A stretch of DNA of 64,000 bases from Prochlorococcus sp. AG-363-M17 (GTDB taxonomy: Bacteria; Cyanobacteriota; Cyanobacteriia; PCC-6307; Cyanobiaceae). The stretch covers positions 1 through 64,000 of the forward strand of contig QCFS01000002.1 in assembly GCA_003278365.1 (NCBI GenBank), written 5' to 3'. The position numbers were made by a program, and so were the translations under genes. Positions 9,571 through 19,670 of the stretch are shown piece by piece (the first letter of the stretch is position 1; each line of letters opens with the position of its first letter). Under the pieces are notes generated by a model, which saw only the letters and a program-made list of their open reading frames with translations, searched no databases and had not been told where the DNA came from.

Positions 9571-10542
9571 ATGGGTGATTTAGTAAAACCTAAATATTTT
9601 TCAGTGGGCCTTTCATCGAGCCTATTTCAAACAAGCCTCATCAGGAAGCCTGATGGGAGCTTTTACTACTTGCCAGATCAGGAAGATCTGCCTAAATCTA
9701 TAAAGATAGAAGAGTCAACTAATTCATTTTTTACAAATATAACAAATATATATGAGAAAATATCCACTAATTATAGTGATTTCATTAACAAATTTGACGT
9801 ATCATCAGAAGAAACATTTTGGATTGGGATTTCAATAATTATATTATTCTTCTGCATTCTCTTCTTAAGAAGATACTCTAATAAAGCTAATAGACAAAAA
9901 GGGTCAAGTAAAAATGATAATTTAGAAATCAAGAAGCCTACAGCCAGAAAAGCTCTTGAAAAAGAGGACTTACCAGTAAGTTTAGACAAGGTGGAAGCTG
10001 ATATCAAACAAAGCCGAATACAGAAATTATCAACTAAAAAAATCATCAAAAAGGATAGTATCATCAAAGCAATTAAGCCTAGTCAAGCAAAAAGAGGTTT
10101 CATGGAAGCCTTTTATTATGAATTCAAAGAGACATTGATAGATCAGGATAAAATAATGACTCATATTATATTGTCCATTATTATCGTTTACGAAGGACTG
10201 AAAATATTTATAGCTTCATTAATTCAGGAAAATTCAAAAAAAGCCATTCAGGCAAATGGTTTTATAGAGGTGGAACTTAATGTTCAGGCTAAGCCTGATA
10301 TAAGCAATGGTTTTTCAGAGATTTATCTAAATAACACCTCAAAATCAACCAAATATGAAGTCAACGGTATATCAGATAGAAGTAAATATGATAAGGAAAG
10401 AGGAAGGCTTTTAAAGTTAACTAATGACGAATTAAGATTTCAATTAAAAGGAGTGAAGAAAATTTCAAGGCTCAAAAAAGCTGAATTAATTGAGCTGATA
10501 ATCTCGAAATCTGAGAAAGTCAAGCAAGGGAATATAACTTAA
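9571..10542 (+). CDS. membrane-anchored protein with C-terminal Rho_N/SAP-like motif
   Basis: two hydrophobic segments; C-terminal LLKLTNDELRFQLKGVKKISRLKKAELIELII. Confidence 0.6.
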   Translation: MGDLVKPKYFSVGLSSSLFQTSLIRKPDGSFYYLPDQEDLPKSIKIEESTNSFFTNITNIYEKISTNYSDFINKFDVSSEETFWIGISIIILFFCILFLRRYSNKANRQKGSSKNDNLEIKKPTARKALEKEDLPVSLDKVEADIKQSRIQKLSTKKIIKKDSIIKAIKPSQAKRGFMEAFYYEFKETLIDQDKIMTHIILSIIIVYEGLKIFIASLIQENSKKAIQANGFIEVELNVQAKPDISNGFSEIYLNNTSKSTKYEVNGISDRSKYDKERGRLLKLTNDELRFQLKGVKKISRLKKAELIELIISKSEKVKQGNIT

Positions 10543-10637
10543 GGCAAAAGATAGATTTCAAAAGATAGATCGAAAGTGCAGGAAGCTTGTAAAAAATTGA
10601 GAGCGTGGAACTAATATATATTCAACTGAAATATATA

Positions 10638-12485
10638 TTACAATGGTGTAGAAGCTTGGGTAAGTATTCCACTAACTGGCGTTTTGACTTTTGGAGTTTC
10701 TGAAGTAGGGATATGGTTAGGAGAAGTTTTGGGTATAATTTCCAACCTATTGTTCAAACCATATTTATGAATAAAAGCTTGCCAATATTGTGAATCTGAA
10801 GCTATGCGATTATAGATAGTTGCGTATTCATTATATAAGGCAATGTTTTCTAAGGCTAGTAATGATTTTGCCGCAAAGTAGTAAGCAAAAGCATGATCGG
10901 TTGTAATATTGATGACGTTTTGAAAAGCAGAGAAAGATTTTTCGTATAAGCCTAAGCGAAAATCTGAATTGAAAATAAAATTCAGTTCTAGGTTCATTTC
11001 GTATGCTCTTTTTTCAATATAGTCAGGACTAAAGTCAGGTGTAGTAATTTTTGCTCTCTTGTAATCTCCACCAATATGTCCATCCTCGTCAATGTAACCT
11101 TTTTCTACGCAATCATCAAATAACTCACTGCCAGGCAATGGTGTTGCTACATGTATGCGATACCAGTTAACGTCCAGAGACTTCAAGAAATCTAATCCTT
11201 CCTGAATATCCTGTTCTGTTTCCCCTGGCATTCCACAAAGAATATTTCCATCCATTTGTATACCAAGTTCTCGACAGTCTTTAACAACTCTATGAATTAT
11301 TTTCCTACTGACATGGCCTTTTTTCATTACTTCCTTCGCAATTCGCTCACTACCACTTTCAATAGGGAGAACTATTTCATTAATACCGCTCTCAACCATT
11401 AATTCGAGCATGTCTCTTGTGAGTGAAAACATTGTTACACCGCTTTGAAAAAAAACTTGAATGTCCATATCTTTAATAAACCTAATTATATCTTTAGCTC
11501 TTCTATGATCTCCCATGAAGTGGTCATCTTGTATAGCTATTCTTTGACAACCATATTTCTGCTTTAACAGCCTTATATCTTCGTAGATTCTTTCTCTAGA
11601 GTGATATCTCATTGTATAACCATGAACATCATGTGAAGCACAAAAAGTACATTTATAAGGACAGCCTCTACTGGTAGCCATATTAAATATGATTTTTGAT
11701 TCATTATGTGAACTAAAACCAGAGCATACAGGGGCTATTGCATAATTATCTATTTCTAGCTCTTCATAGTCATAGATAGGGATTTCGTCTAAATCACTAA
11801 TCCAGTCATGCTTTGGTTCAAAGGTTTGGTCCAAAGCCTTTTTAGGCGTAATCCATGAAGAATGAGATGCTATGAGTTGATAAAAGTTGTCAGAATTCAG
11901 GAGATCATTAATTGGTCGTTCACCTTCTCCATAGGACAACGCATCAAAAGGTGATTCAGACTTAAACATATATTTCCACATTGAGGTAGGAACACCACCT
12001 CCAGCAAAAACAAAGCTGTTAGGATTAATCTCCTTGACAATAGAGGCTAATTCCAACGAACAAGAGTAGGAGGCTGTGAAAAGGATCGAAATACCAATGG
12101 CATCAGGGTTATAATCTTTTATTACTGGGCCAAGATGATGTTTAAAGAATGAACCAAATGAATCCAACTCTGAAGAATCATATGAATAAAGCAATGGATT
12201 AAAGTCAAGTATTTTTACCTCGGAGTTAGCGTATTTTTTTACATAAGAACTTATTGATATGGCACCTAATGGCATATCAGTATTGATAGTATTGTTCCTT
12301 TCTGTGAAAAGCGGAGATTTAAAGCTTTCAAAAGAAATATAAGGTGGAATTAATAATAGTAATCTCTTCACATGTTTAATTTGATCTTTGGTATACCCAT
12401 TATAACATATATTACGGAAGGATTCACATCTATTGATAGCGCGAACTTGCGAACCTCTCGTTAACGTTCTGATTAGGATAGCCAT
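10638..12485 (-). CDS. B12-binding-domain radical SAM protein (methyltransferase/cyclase-like)
   Basis: N-terminal B12-binding-like fold, ATSRGCPYKCTFCAS motif, EIVLPIESGSERI; true start may be downstream of 12485. Confidence 0.85.
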   Translation of the reverse strand: MAILIRTLTRGSQVRAINRCESFRNICYNGYTKDQIKHVKRLLLLIPPYISFESFKSPLFTERNNTINTDMPLGAISISSYVKKYANSEVKILDFNPLLYSYDSSELDSFGSFFKHHLGPVIKDYNPDAIGISILFTASYSCSLELASIVKEINPNSFVFAGGGVPTSMWKYMFKSESPFDALSYGEGERPINDLLNSDNFYQLIASHSSWITPKKALDQTFEPKHDWISDLDEIPIYDYEELEIDNYAIAPVCSGFSSHNESKIIFNMATSRGCPYKCTFCASHDVHGYTMRYHSRERIYEDIRLLKQKYGCQRIAIQDDHFMGDHRRAKDIIRFIKDMDIQVFFQSGVTMFSLTRDMLELMVESGINEIVLPIESGSERIAKEVMKKGHVSRKIIHRVVKDCRELGIQMDGNILCGMPGETEQDIQEGLDFLKSLDVNWYRIHVATPLPGSELFDDCVEKGYIDEDGHIGGDYKRAKITTPDFSPDYIEKRAYEMNLELNFIFNSDFRLGLYEKSFSAFQNVINITTDHAFAYYFAAKSLLALENIALYNEYATIYNRIASDSQYWQAFIHKYGLNNRLEIIPKTSPNHIPTSETPKVKTPVSGILTQASTPL

Positions 12486-12722
12486 AAATTGAAAGCTTAT
12501 TCCTCTATTAATATAAATTGTATTGAACGTAATTTACTAATTGGAAATTGGTAAAGCATGGCAACTGGATTTAACTAAATGAACTGATATTGATTAACTT
12601 AGAATGTCTTTGTATTAGTTTTAAAAAATGTAGAGACTTAAGGTAAATAAGATATTATCGGTTAATTCTGAATAAAGCATCTATTAGGTAGATCTATGGT
12701 TCACTTAATTTCGAGAAGAACC

Positions 12723-14423
12723 TTACATAGTGATCCGAGGGGTGCGAATAATGTTATATGGAGAAGAATAATTATTTAAATTTTTTGAAATAACCTCAAT
12801 CACTTCGTCAACTGAGGATATTCGACTCCCAAAAAGAGAGTCATACTGATTCTTGACACTATGCAGGGAATCAGTTGGTGTTTGGTTGATTACGTCTCTT
12901 AGAATAGAGTTGTAACAAGATTGTGCATCTCGTACATAAAATCCATATTTGGCAAGGATGGAAATGCTTTTTTGAGAATGATAATTTAGATGTTCTTCCT
13001 CTCCAAAAAATAGTATAGGTAATTTACCCTGAATCAAGCATTCTGTTGGGGCCGTAGTAGGCTTACAAATAACAATATGATGACTTGAACTTATTTGCTT
13101 TTCGATAGAGTCTGTCGAAATTCTAAATCCAAAATACTTAGAGATTTGGTCGTGCGATTTACTATATGGTCTGTAAGTTACATTAAAATTATTCGCCAGG
13201 AGTAATTTGATTAATTCTATAATTCGAGTAGCAATTAGATTATTATAAAAAGGGTGTACTCCTATATTATATCTATGAAATGGCTTAAAAAAAGGTGCTA
13301 TAATGAGTACATCCTGTACGTTAGTTTTATGGTTAGATTTAACATTTGGACGAACTGCGTATCCAGTAACTAATCCTCTATAGCCCCGTAAGTTGTCATC
13401 TCGCCAAGAAACGAATAAATCAGATAATTGTTTCTCAAGGTTATGTAAAGCAGCATCATAAAGTCCATATCCTCCACCATGCTGAAAGTTAATTATTTGG
13501 GTTGAACTTTGTGACAAGGCAGCAAAGGCGTGTCTAAAAGAAGGCTCTAATGAATTGGAGCATTTAACTACAAGTTTTTGACAGGAGTAACCTTTGAAAA
13601 ATTTATAATAACTTTGGAATTCCTCTAATGCAAAGGTAGGGAGATATTTTGTATAATGAGAAGAAATAAATTTAATTATCTGTGGATTATTTGACTCAAA
13701 AGAAAAATCAATATTAGTTTTTCTAACGACAGAGCAATCATGGTGTTTAACAAGGATACTGGGCAGACGATTTAAGGGTAAATAATGAATATCGAGTTGC
13801 TTTAATCTATGCTCTAATTTTTTAAATCGAGTGGCGGAAAGAACTTGTTGGATAATGAAACCATGATGAATTTTACTTGAAGATCTGGTAAGTAAATAAT
13901 AAATAATCTGTCTAACCAAATAAATTCTATAGCTAATAATTTCTGGTAAAGAAGTAGAGAATACTTTAGAAATTTTTTTAATGATTGTCCTGATAACTAA
14001 TTTATTTTTAAAGTTAGTCTTGGATGGTGAAGTGGATAAATAAGGGTTAGTCGGAATATTAATTTCACTAGGTGTAGGGCCTCCACTCCTAAAAATAATT
14101 ATGTCTTTGATGAGGTTATAGTTCAGACTTTGATGATCTGCGCATAGAAAATCATCCTTTAGATCAATAAAAGGGAAAGCATCAGGGTCAATATTAATCT
14201 GAAATCTGTCGAAGATAGACTCAACCAATATTTGGGTGCTGGGAATAAGTAGTGCCAGCCAGTAACTGTAACTTTGGTTGATCTGGTGGTGTTTATTAAG
14301 TAGAGGATAAATATGGAGAATCAGCTTTTTAGACAACGAAAGGTCTGATACATATCTTGGTATATCTGGCAACTGAGAGTAATAACCAAAAGAACTATCA
14401 AAATTAAATTGATTTGAATTCAT
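12723..14423 (-). CDS. putative transferase, LIC12162-like family
   Basis: N-terminal SYWLALLIPSTQILVESIFDRF and central INFQHGGGYGLYD...QLSDLFVSW, resembling LIC12162-family proteins. Confidence 0.6.
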   Translation of the reverse strand: MNSNQFNFDSSFGYYSQLPDIPRYVSDLSLSKKLILHIYPLLNKHHQINQSYSYWLALLIPSTQILVESIFDRFQINIDPDAFPFIDLKDDFLCADHQSLNYNLIKDIIIFRSGGPTPSEINIPTNPYLSTSPSKTNFKNKLVIRTIIKKISKVFSTSLPEIISYRIYLVRQIIYYLLTRSSSKIHHGFIIQQVLSATRFKKLEHRLKQLDIHYLPLNRLPSILVKHHDCSVVRKTNIDFSFESNNPQIIKFISSHYTKYLPTFALEEFQSYYKFFKGYSCQKLVVKCSNSLEPSFRHAFAALSQSSTQIINFQHGGGYGLYDAALHNLEKQLSDLFVSWRDDNLRGYRGLVTGYAVRPNVKSNHKTNVQDVLIIAPFFKPFHRYNIGVHPFYNNLIATRIIELIKLLLANNFNVTYRPYSKSHDQISKYFGFRISTDSIEKQISSSHHIVICKPTTAPTECLIQGKLPILFFGEEEHLNYHSQKSISILAKYGFYVRDAQSCYNSILRDVINQTPTDSLHSVKNQYDSLFGSRISSVDEVIEVISKNLNNYSSPYNIIRTPRITM

Positions 14424-14898
14424 GAAGCCTGATTTTGAGAATAATTAGCCTGGACCTTGCGTTTCTCCGCTAAACATGGAACTGTGTTATAAGGGTTAAA
14501 ACACCCAATAGAAATTATAAGGTATTATCTTATGGTGTCTAAATAATTAGAAATGAGCATGAAGTTATATGTGTTTAAATATATAAACATATCTATAATT
14601 TTAGCGACAGCATGCTAGCAAGCCTCCCTCCGTAGTCTAAGCAGTGAGGGCATTAATTTAAAAGTCAGGTCTGAGCTACAAGGTAAGTTTATTAATGCTT
14701 AATGATAAGCCTAGCCGTAAAATAGTTAAGGTATCCTGAGTGATTGCAAGTAACTGACTTGTTCTGGAAAGAAATTGCGTAAATACATTTATTAAACAAT
14801 ACGAATAGAATAAGTTGTTTATAAGTCCTGTTAGTTTGTTTTGTTTAAACTTTATGCTATAAAGAATTGGAAGCATCTGTTGCTCTTAATATCAGATT

Positions 14899-15870
14899 AT
14901 GACCTTAAAGCTCCTCATTTCAGCTCCTTTCTCCTTTCTTCCTGACCTACTAAGCCTTGCTGAAGATAAATTTGAGGTTATCTATAAAGATCAAGCATCT
15001 TTGGCCGAAGTAAAGGATGCTATAGCCAATTACCAACCTGATGGATGGATTACCAACCCATGTCCAACCTATAAAATTGATAGTGAAGTATTAAACCTAG
15101 CCAATAATTTGAAAATTATTTCCACCCCATCAACAGGTACTAACCATATAGATATTAAAATTGCCGAAGAGAAAGGTATAAAAATCTTCTCATTAAGGAA
15201 TTCTCCTGTGGTAGAAAAGATTACTGCATCCAGTGAATATACTTTCTCACTCATGTTAGCGACAGTGAGGTCAATACCAGAAGCTTTTTCTAAAGTAAAG
15301 TCAGGGTATTGGAGAGATATTGAGGGGTCGTTGAGAAGTAGAGAGCTGAGTTCACTCACTCTAGGTATAGTAGGGTGTGGAAGAATAGGAGGGAATTTGA
15401 TTAAATATACGGCGCCACATTCAATGAAAGTCATTGTATACGACCCATACAGAGATATAGAAGAAGATAATAGGGTCAAACAATATGATAACCTGCAGAA
15501 GCTTCTGGGTGATTCAGATGTTATTTGTATCTGTGTACATCTAAATGATGAAACGAAAGGAATGATTGGCTCAAAAGAGTTTAACTCAATGAAGAGTGAA
15601 TGCTATTTCATAAATACAAGCAGAGGAGAAATTATAAATGAAGATTGTCTGCTGTCAGCATTAAAGTCGGGTAAAGTGAAAGCTGCTGGCATAGATGTTT
15701 TATGTGGAGAAAACCAATTAGATAATAAAACTAATAAGTTAATTCAGTATTCTAAAAACAACTCTAATCTAATAATCACTCCTCATATTGCTGGTCTTAC
15801 TATTGATTCAGAACGCAAAGCACAAGCATCTGCTTTGGATTCCTGTATTAAATACTTCAATTTAGTTTGA
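14899..15870 (+). CDS. D-isomer-specific 2-hydroxyacid dehydrogenase (phosphoglycerate dehydrogenase-like)
   Basis: LGIVGCGRIGGNLIKYTAPHSMKVIVYDPY, INTSRGEIINEDCLL, ITPHIAGLT. Confidence 0.9.
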   Translation: MTLKLLISAPFSFLPDLLSLAEDKFEVIYKDQASLAEVKDAIANYQPDGWITNPCPTYKIDSEVLNLANNLKIISTPSTGTNHIDIKIAEEKGIKIFSLRNSPVVEKITASSEYTFSLMLATVRSIPEAFSKVKSGYWRDIEGSLRSRELSSLTLGIVGCGRIGGNLIKYTAPHSMKVIVYDPYRDIEEDNRVKQYDNLQKLLGDSDVICICVHLNDETKGMIGSKEFNSMKSECYFINTSRGEIINEDCLLSALKSGKVKAAGIDVLCGENQLDNKTNKLIQYSKNNSNLIITPHIAGLTIDSERKAQASALDSCIKYFNLV

Positions 15871-15873
15871 GGA

Positions 15874-17238
15874 ATGACTTCTTCATCTCTAGTTACTATA
15901 TATATAGTAAATCATAACTATGGCAGATATCTAGAAGAATGCATAAGCAGTGTATTTAATCAAACATATAAGTTTATTGAGATTATTCTAATCGACGATG
16001 GCTCTAGTGACGTGGAATCAAAGGTATTAATGGAGAAATATGAAAGTGATCCCAGGATTTTCACAATAAGGCAAAAGAATCTTGGATTAACAGCTTCTAA
16101 TAATACAGCTATAAATAACTCTACAGGAGAATATATTATGAGGCTTGATGCAGATGATTATTTACAAAACAATTGCGTTTCGGAGCTAGTTGAAGTATTA
16201 GATAGTAACAAGGATTTGGCACTGGTATTTCCAGATTATTTTGAAATCTCTGAGAATGGAGCAATACTAAATCGAATTGAGAGACTAGACTTTGAATCAG
16301 AAGTTGATTTGTTTGACATACCGGCACATGGTGCCTGCACACTATTCAGACGCGATATACTCCTAAGTGTTGGAGGTTATGATGAAGAATATAAAATTCA
16401 AGACTGTTGGGATATCTGGCTAAAGCTAATTCCAAATTATAAGGTAACCAACATAAGAAAGCCTTTATTCTTTTATCGCCAACATTCGAAAAGTCTTACC
16501 AAAGATGAAAGCCTTAAACTGCAAACAAGAGCATCTATAATCAAGAAGCATGTTAATAGAGGTATTGATAAAAGTGGAAAAGTTATTGCCATACTTCCTG
16601 TCAGAGGCTTGGGATATGATGATATTAATTACTCTATGATGAAGTTAGCCGATAAGGAGCTAATAAGATGGACTATTGATGAAGCCCTCAACACTGATTC
16701 AATTGATGAGCTGATAATTACAACTCTGGATAATAGTCTTATTAAGTTTCTATCAGGAATTTACAGAAATGCAACTAAAGTAACATTTATACTTAGAGAT
16801 CACAGAAACCCTTCAATACTCAACCAAGACATAGATGAGTTAGCTCTAGGCATAGTATCTAAGCGCCCGGACGTAGAAATAATTGTGTTACTCAACCAGG
16901 AGTCCCCATTTAGGACTGCTCTATATATTGAAAAAGCGATAAATACCTCTCTCCTTTTTAAGTTAGACACGGTTATAGCCGCAAGGCAAGATGATGATAT
17001 TTTCTTTATACATGATGGGAAAAGCTTAGTAAACAGAAGACCCGATATAAAAACCAAGAAAGAGCGTGATGACCTATTTCGAAAAGTAGGTGGCTTAATG
17101 GTCATCAGATCAGACTATCTTATGTCTAACTCAAACTTATTTTCTGGGCGAGTCGGGCATGTAATACTTGATCAGAAGTCAGCATTTACAATAAGGACTA
17201 AATTTGATTGGCAAATTGCAAAGCTATTAGTCCAATAA
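15874..17238 (+). CDS. family 2 glycosyltransferase fused to a NeuA-like (cytidylyltransferase-fold) domain
   Basis: N-term VTIYIVNHNYGRYLEECISSVFNQTY...MRLDADDYL; C-term VIAILPVRG...LADKELIRWTIDEALNTDSIDELIITT. Confidence 0.78.
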   Translation: MTSSSLVTIYIVNHNYGRYLEECISSVFNQTYKFIEIILIDDGSSDVESKVLMEKYESDPRIFTIRQKNLGLTASNNTAINNSTGEYIMRLDADDYLQNNCVSELVEVLDSNKDLALVFPDYFEISENGAILNRIERLDFESEVDLFDIPAHGACTLFRRDILLSVGGYDEEYKIQDCWDIWLKLIPNYKVTNIRKPLFFYRQHSKSLTKDESLKLQTRASIIKKHVNRGIDKSGKVIAILPVRGLGYDDINYSMMKLADKELIRWTIDEALNTDSIDELIITTLDNSLIKFLSGIYRNATKVTFILRDHRNPSILNQDIDELALGIVSKRPDVEIIVLLNQESPFRTALYIEKAINTSLLFKLDTVIAARQDDDIFFIHDGKSLVNRRPDIKTKKERDDLFRKVGGLMVIRSDYLMSNSNLFSGRVGHVILDQKSAFTIRTKFDWQIAKLLVQ

Positions 17239-17347
17239 TATTTTTAGCTTGACTGAAAAAATAATCTAAAATTTACAGATTGTATTTGTTAGCAAGCAAA
17301 GTTAGATTTTGAGGTAGGAAATACTTAATCTATTAAAAGCAAGGTCC

Positions 17348-18061
17348 TTATGTATTTTGATCAACCCATTCAACTAATTCCATAACATTACAATTTAGCC
17401 CATACTTTTGAAAGACCTCACGTGCATTTTTCAATTGATCTGCCGTATTTATAGCAAAATTAAACATCCTTGCTTTCTCTGAGAAATTAGTTTTAGGTTC
17501 GTACAATTTGATATTACAAAATTCAGGTTTGTCATAAATATAGGAAGTTGGATGCTCCCTTTCTAAGGCTGTAGAAGCTTTTTTTTCAATATTATTTATA
17601 AACTCTCTATTAAAAATCTGTACTCTTATTCCTATTGGATAAATATATTTTTTATTGCAAAATTTATATTCACTTGTTGAGCTAGCCAGATAATTAACTC
17701 CACTGCCAAGTAATTGATATGAGCGGACACAATCTCTGATGAGATCAATCGGTACTAAAGGGTTGTCACCTAAGATTTCAATGACATTCTCACAATCGAA
17801 GTGTGTAACCGCATCATTTAGCCTACCTAATACATCATTCTCTGAACCTCTAAAAACCTTTACCCCAGATTTATCAGCCCAATTTTCTAGCTGATCATCT
17901 ATGGGGGAATTAGTCGTTGCCAGGATTACATGCCTTAGGTCTATGCAAGAAGAAACCTTCTCTAAAATAATGTCGAGTGAATTATAGCTATCAGAAATTT
18001 TCATTAATGCCTTGCCTGGCAGACGACTACTTCCCATTCGCGCACAAATTAATAGATCCAT
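17348..18061 (-). CDS. SpsF-like cytidylyltransferase
   Basis: CARMGSSRLPGKALM nucleotide-binding motif, EILGDNPLVP. Confidence 0.85.
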   Translation of the reverse strand: MDLLICARMGSSRLPGKALMKISDSYNSLDIILEKVSSCIDLRHVILATTNSPIDDQLENWADKSGVKVFRGSENDVLGRLNDAVTHFDCENVIEILGDNPLVPIDLIRDCVRSYQLLGSGVNYLASSTSEYKFCNKKYIYPIGIRVQIFNREFINNIEKKASTALEREHPTSYIYDKPEFCNIKLYEPKTNFSEKARMFNFAINTADQLKNAREVFQKYGLNCNVMELVEWVDQNT

Positions 18062-18062
18062 T

Positions 18063-19145
18063 TTAAGAGTCTGGTAATTGAAAGTCAGTAGCTTGAATTG
18101 GTTCTAATGCAATCAATTCGTGAGTAGTTCTTTTTCCAATAACACTATCTAATTCTCTAGCATCTAAGCCTTCATTTGGTCGCAAAAGTATAAAATCATT
18201 CTCTTCAACTATTTTGCCCTTTGGTAAATTTCTAAGTGGATACACTGCCCTGCGAAACTCCCTTATTCTTTCGGGAGTTTCTACTTCCTTAACGATGTCT
18301 GGAGTTATTGGTAAATACATCTTAGGTAAGACATTTGCAAATTCTCTTATTTGCTCCATTTCCTGAGGCAGGACTGATAAATGATGATCCCTGAATTCCT
18401 GCTGCTTATTATCAGTAAAATGTACCTCAATACATTTTGCTCCATTTGCAATTGCTGCCAATACCGCTGAATTTCCTTCAACATGATCTGAATATCCTAT
18501 TTGCACAGAAGGGAAAGCCTTCTTTAAGATTTCCATAAAGCCAAGATTTGCATATTCAGGAACAGGATCTCCATACATCGCCACACAATGTAGCAAAGTA
18601 AGGTTACCTGATTTTATAAATTCATTATCAACCGCATTAATCCTCTTCACGGTATTTTTTATTTCATCTAATGTTGACATAGCCGTTGAAAGAATAAGAG
18701 GTTTTTGCTTCTCGATAATTCGTTCTATAATCTGATAATTAGTTAAATCTCCAGACCCAAGTTTATGACGTTTTACATAGGGATCTAATATTTCTAGGGA
18801 ATCAACATCCCATATCGACGTCATAAATTCTATGTCTATTTTCTTGCAATAATTTGCTAACTCAATGAATTGTTCATTTTCTAGCTTCAACTTATTAAAG
18901 TGGTGATACCTATCAGGGCTAATCTTTTTATTAACTAATTTGCCTGCAGTATATGACTGAAACTTTACAGCATCTGCACCACTTTCTTTAGCTAGTTTTG
19001 TAAGTTTAATAGCATAAGACAAATTACCACCATGATTCCCTCCAATTTCAGCGATAAGAAAGGGTGATTGATACATATGGTCTCTAATTGCTCCAAATAG
19101 AAATACTAGTTTAATTGTATTAAAGTCTTCCTCTGGAAGAATCAA
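18063..19145 (-). CDS. NeuB/SpsE-type N-acetylneuraminate synthase
   Basis: FLIAEIGGNHGGN, VKFQSYTA, LHCVAMYGDP, IGYSDH, SAF domain; likely start Met at 19076 (MYQSPFLIAEIGGNHGG). Confidence 0.9.
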   Translation of the reverse strand: MILPEEDFNTIKLVFLFGAIRDHMYQSPFLIAEIGGNHGGNLSYAIKLTKLAKESGADAVKFQSYTAGKLVNKKISPDRYHHFNKLKLENEQFIELANYCKKIDIEFMTSIWDVDSLEILDPYVKRHKLGSGDLTNYQIIERIIEKQKPLILSTAMSTLDEIKNTVKRINAVDNEFIKSGNLTLLHCVAMYGDPVPEYANLGFMEILKKAFPSVQIGYSDHVEGNSAVLAAIANGAKCIEVHFTDNKQQEFRDHHLSVLPQEMEQIREFANVLPKMYLPITPDIVKEVETPERIREFRRAVYPLRNLPKGKIVEENDFILLRPNEGLDARELDSVIGKRTTHELIALEPIQATDFQLPDS

Positions 19146-19294
19146 TATCTACTGAAAGAAAACTCATTGAATCTTTGAGATCGATAAAATATCAGTAGTT
19201 ATCACTACACCTATAAGGCTGCGATACCTATTGAATGAAATACTTTCTAAACCCAAATTCTAGATCTCAAAGCTATTCATATCAAAGATTTGAA

Positions 19295-19600
19295 GGGGCC
19301 TTGCAGCCCCCGTGGATCAATTGGGTGATAAGGCTGATCTCACCCCATCTCCCTTAAAAGGTCAAGCAGCAACAGGGGCTGTTTGACGGGAGAAACGAAC
19401 GATGTTGTTCGCAGTTACGGATTTGCTCTAACCGAGCAGGCTTCAGTCATCCGCCTTTTGCCCCGTCGAAACCATTGCAGCCCCATGCAATTTGAAGTTA
19501 GATGGAGCTGAGCGGAATCGAACCGCTGTCCGAGACACTGGTTTGAATCACCTAGTTCATCAGCAGATGAACAACTACATTCTTGCAGCAATTAAGCACA
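19295..19600 (-). ncRNA. ssrA: tmRNA, permuted two-piece type
   Basis: minus strand: TLD 3' part ...GGTTCGATTCCGCTCAGCTCCA, intervening 18 nt, then GGGGCTGCAATGGTTTCGACGGGGC and tag frame ANNIVRFSRQTAPVAA* (19362-19412); ends approximate. Confidence 0.95.
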
Positions 19601-19670
19601 GATGCTTCATTTGAATTTAAAAAAAATTCAACGTATAGATCAAGTTTCTAAAGTAACCAAAAGCAAATAG

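Noticed and set aside
14627-14651. CCCTC...GAGGG hairpin between divergent genes
   Set aside because: Only five base pairs with a long loop and no T-run; not distinctive enough
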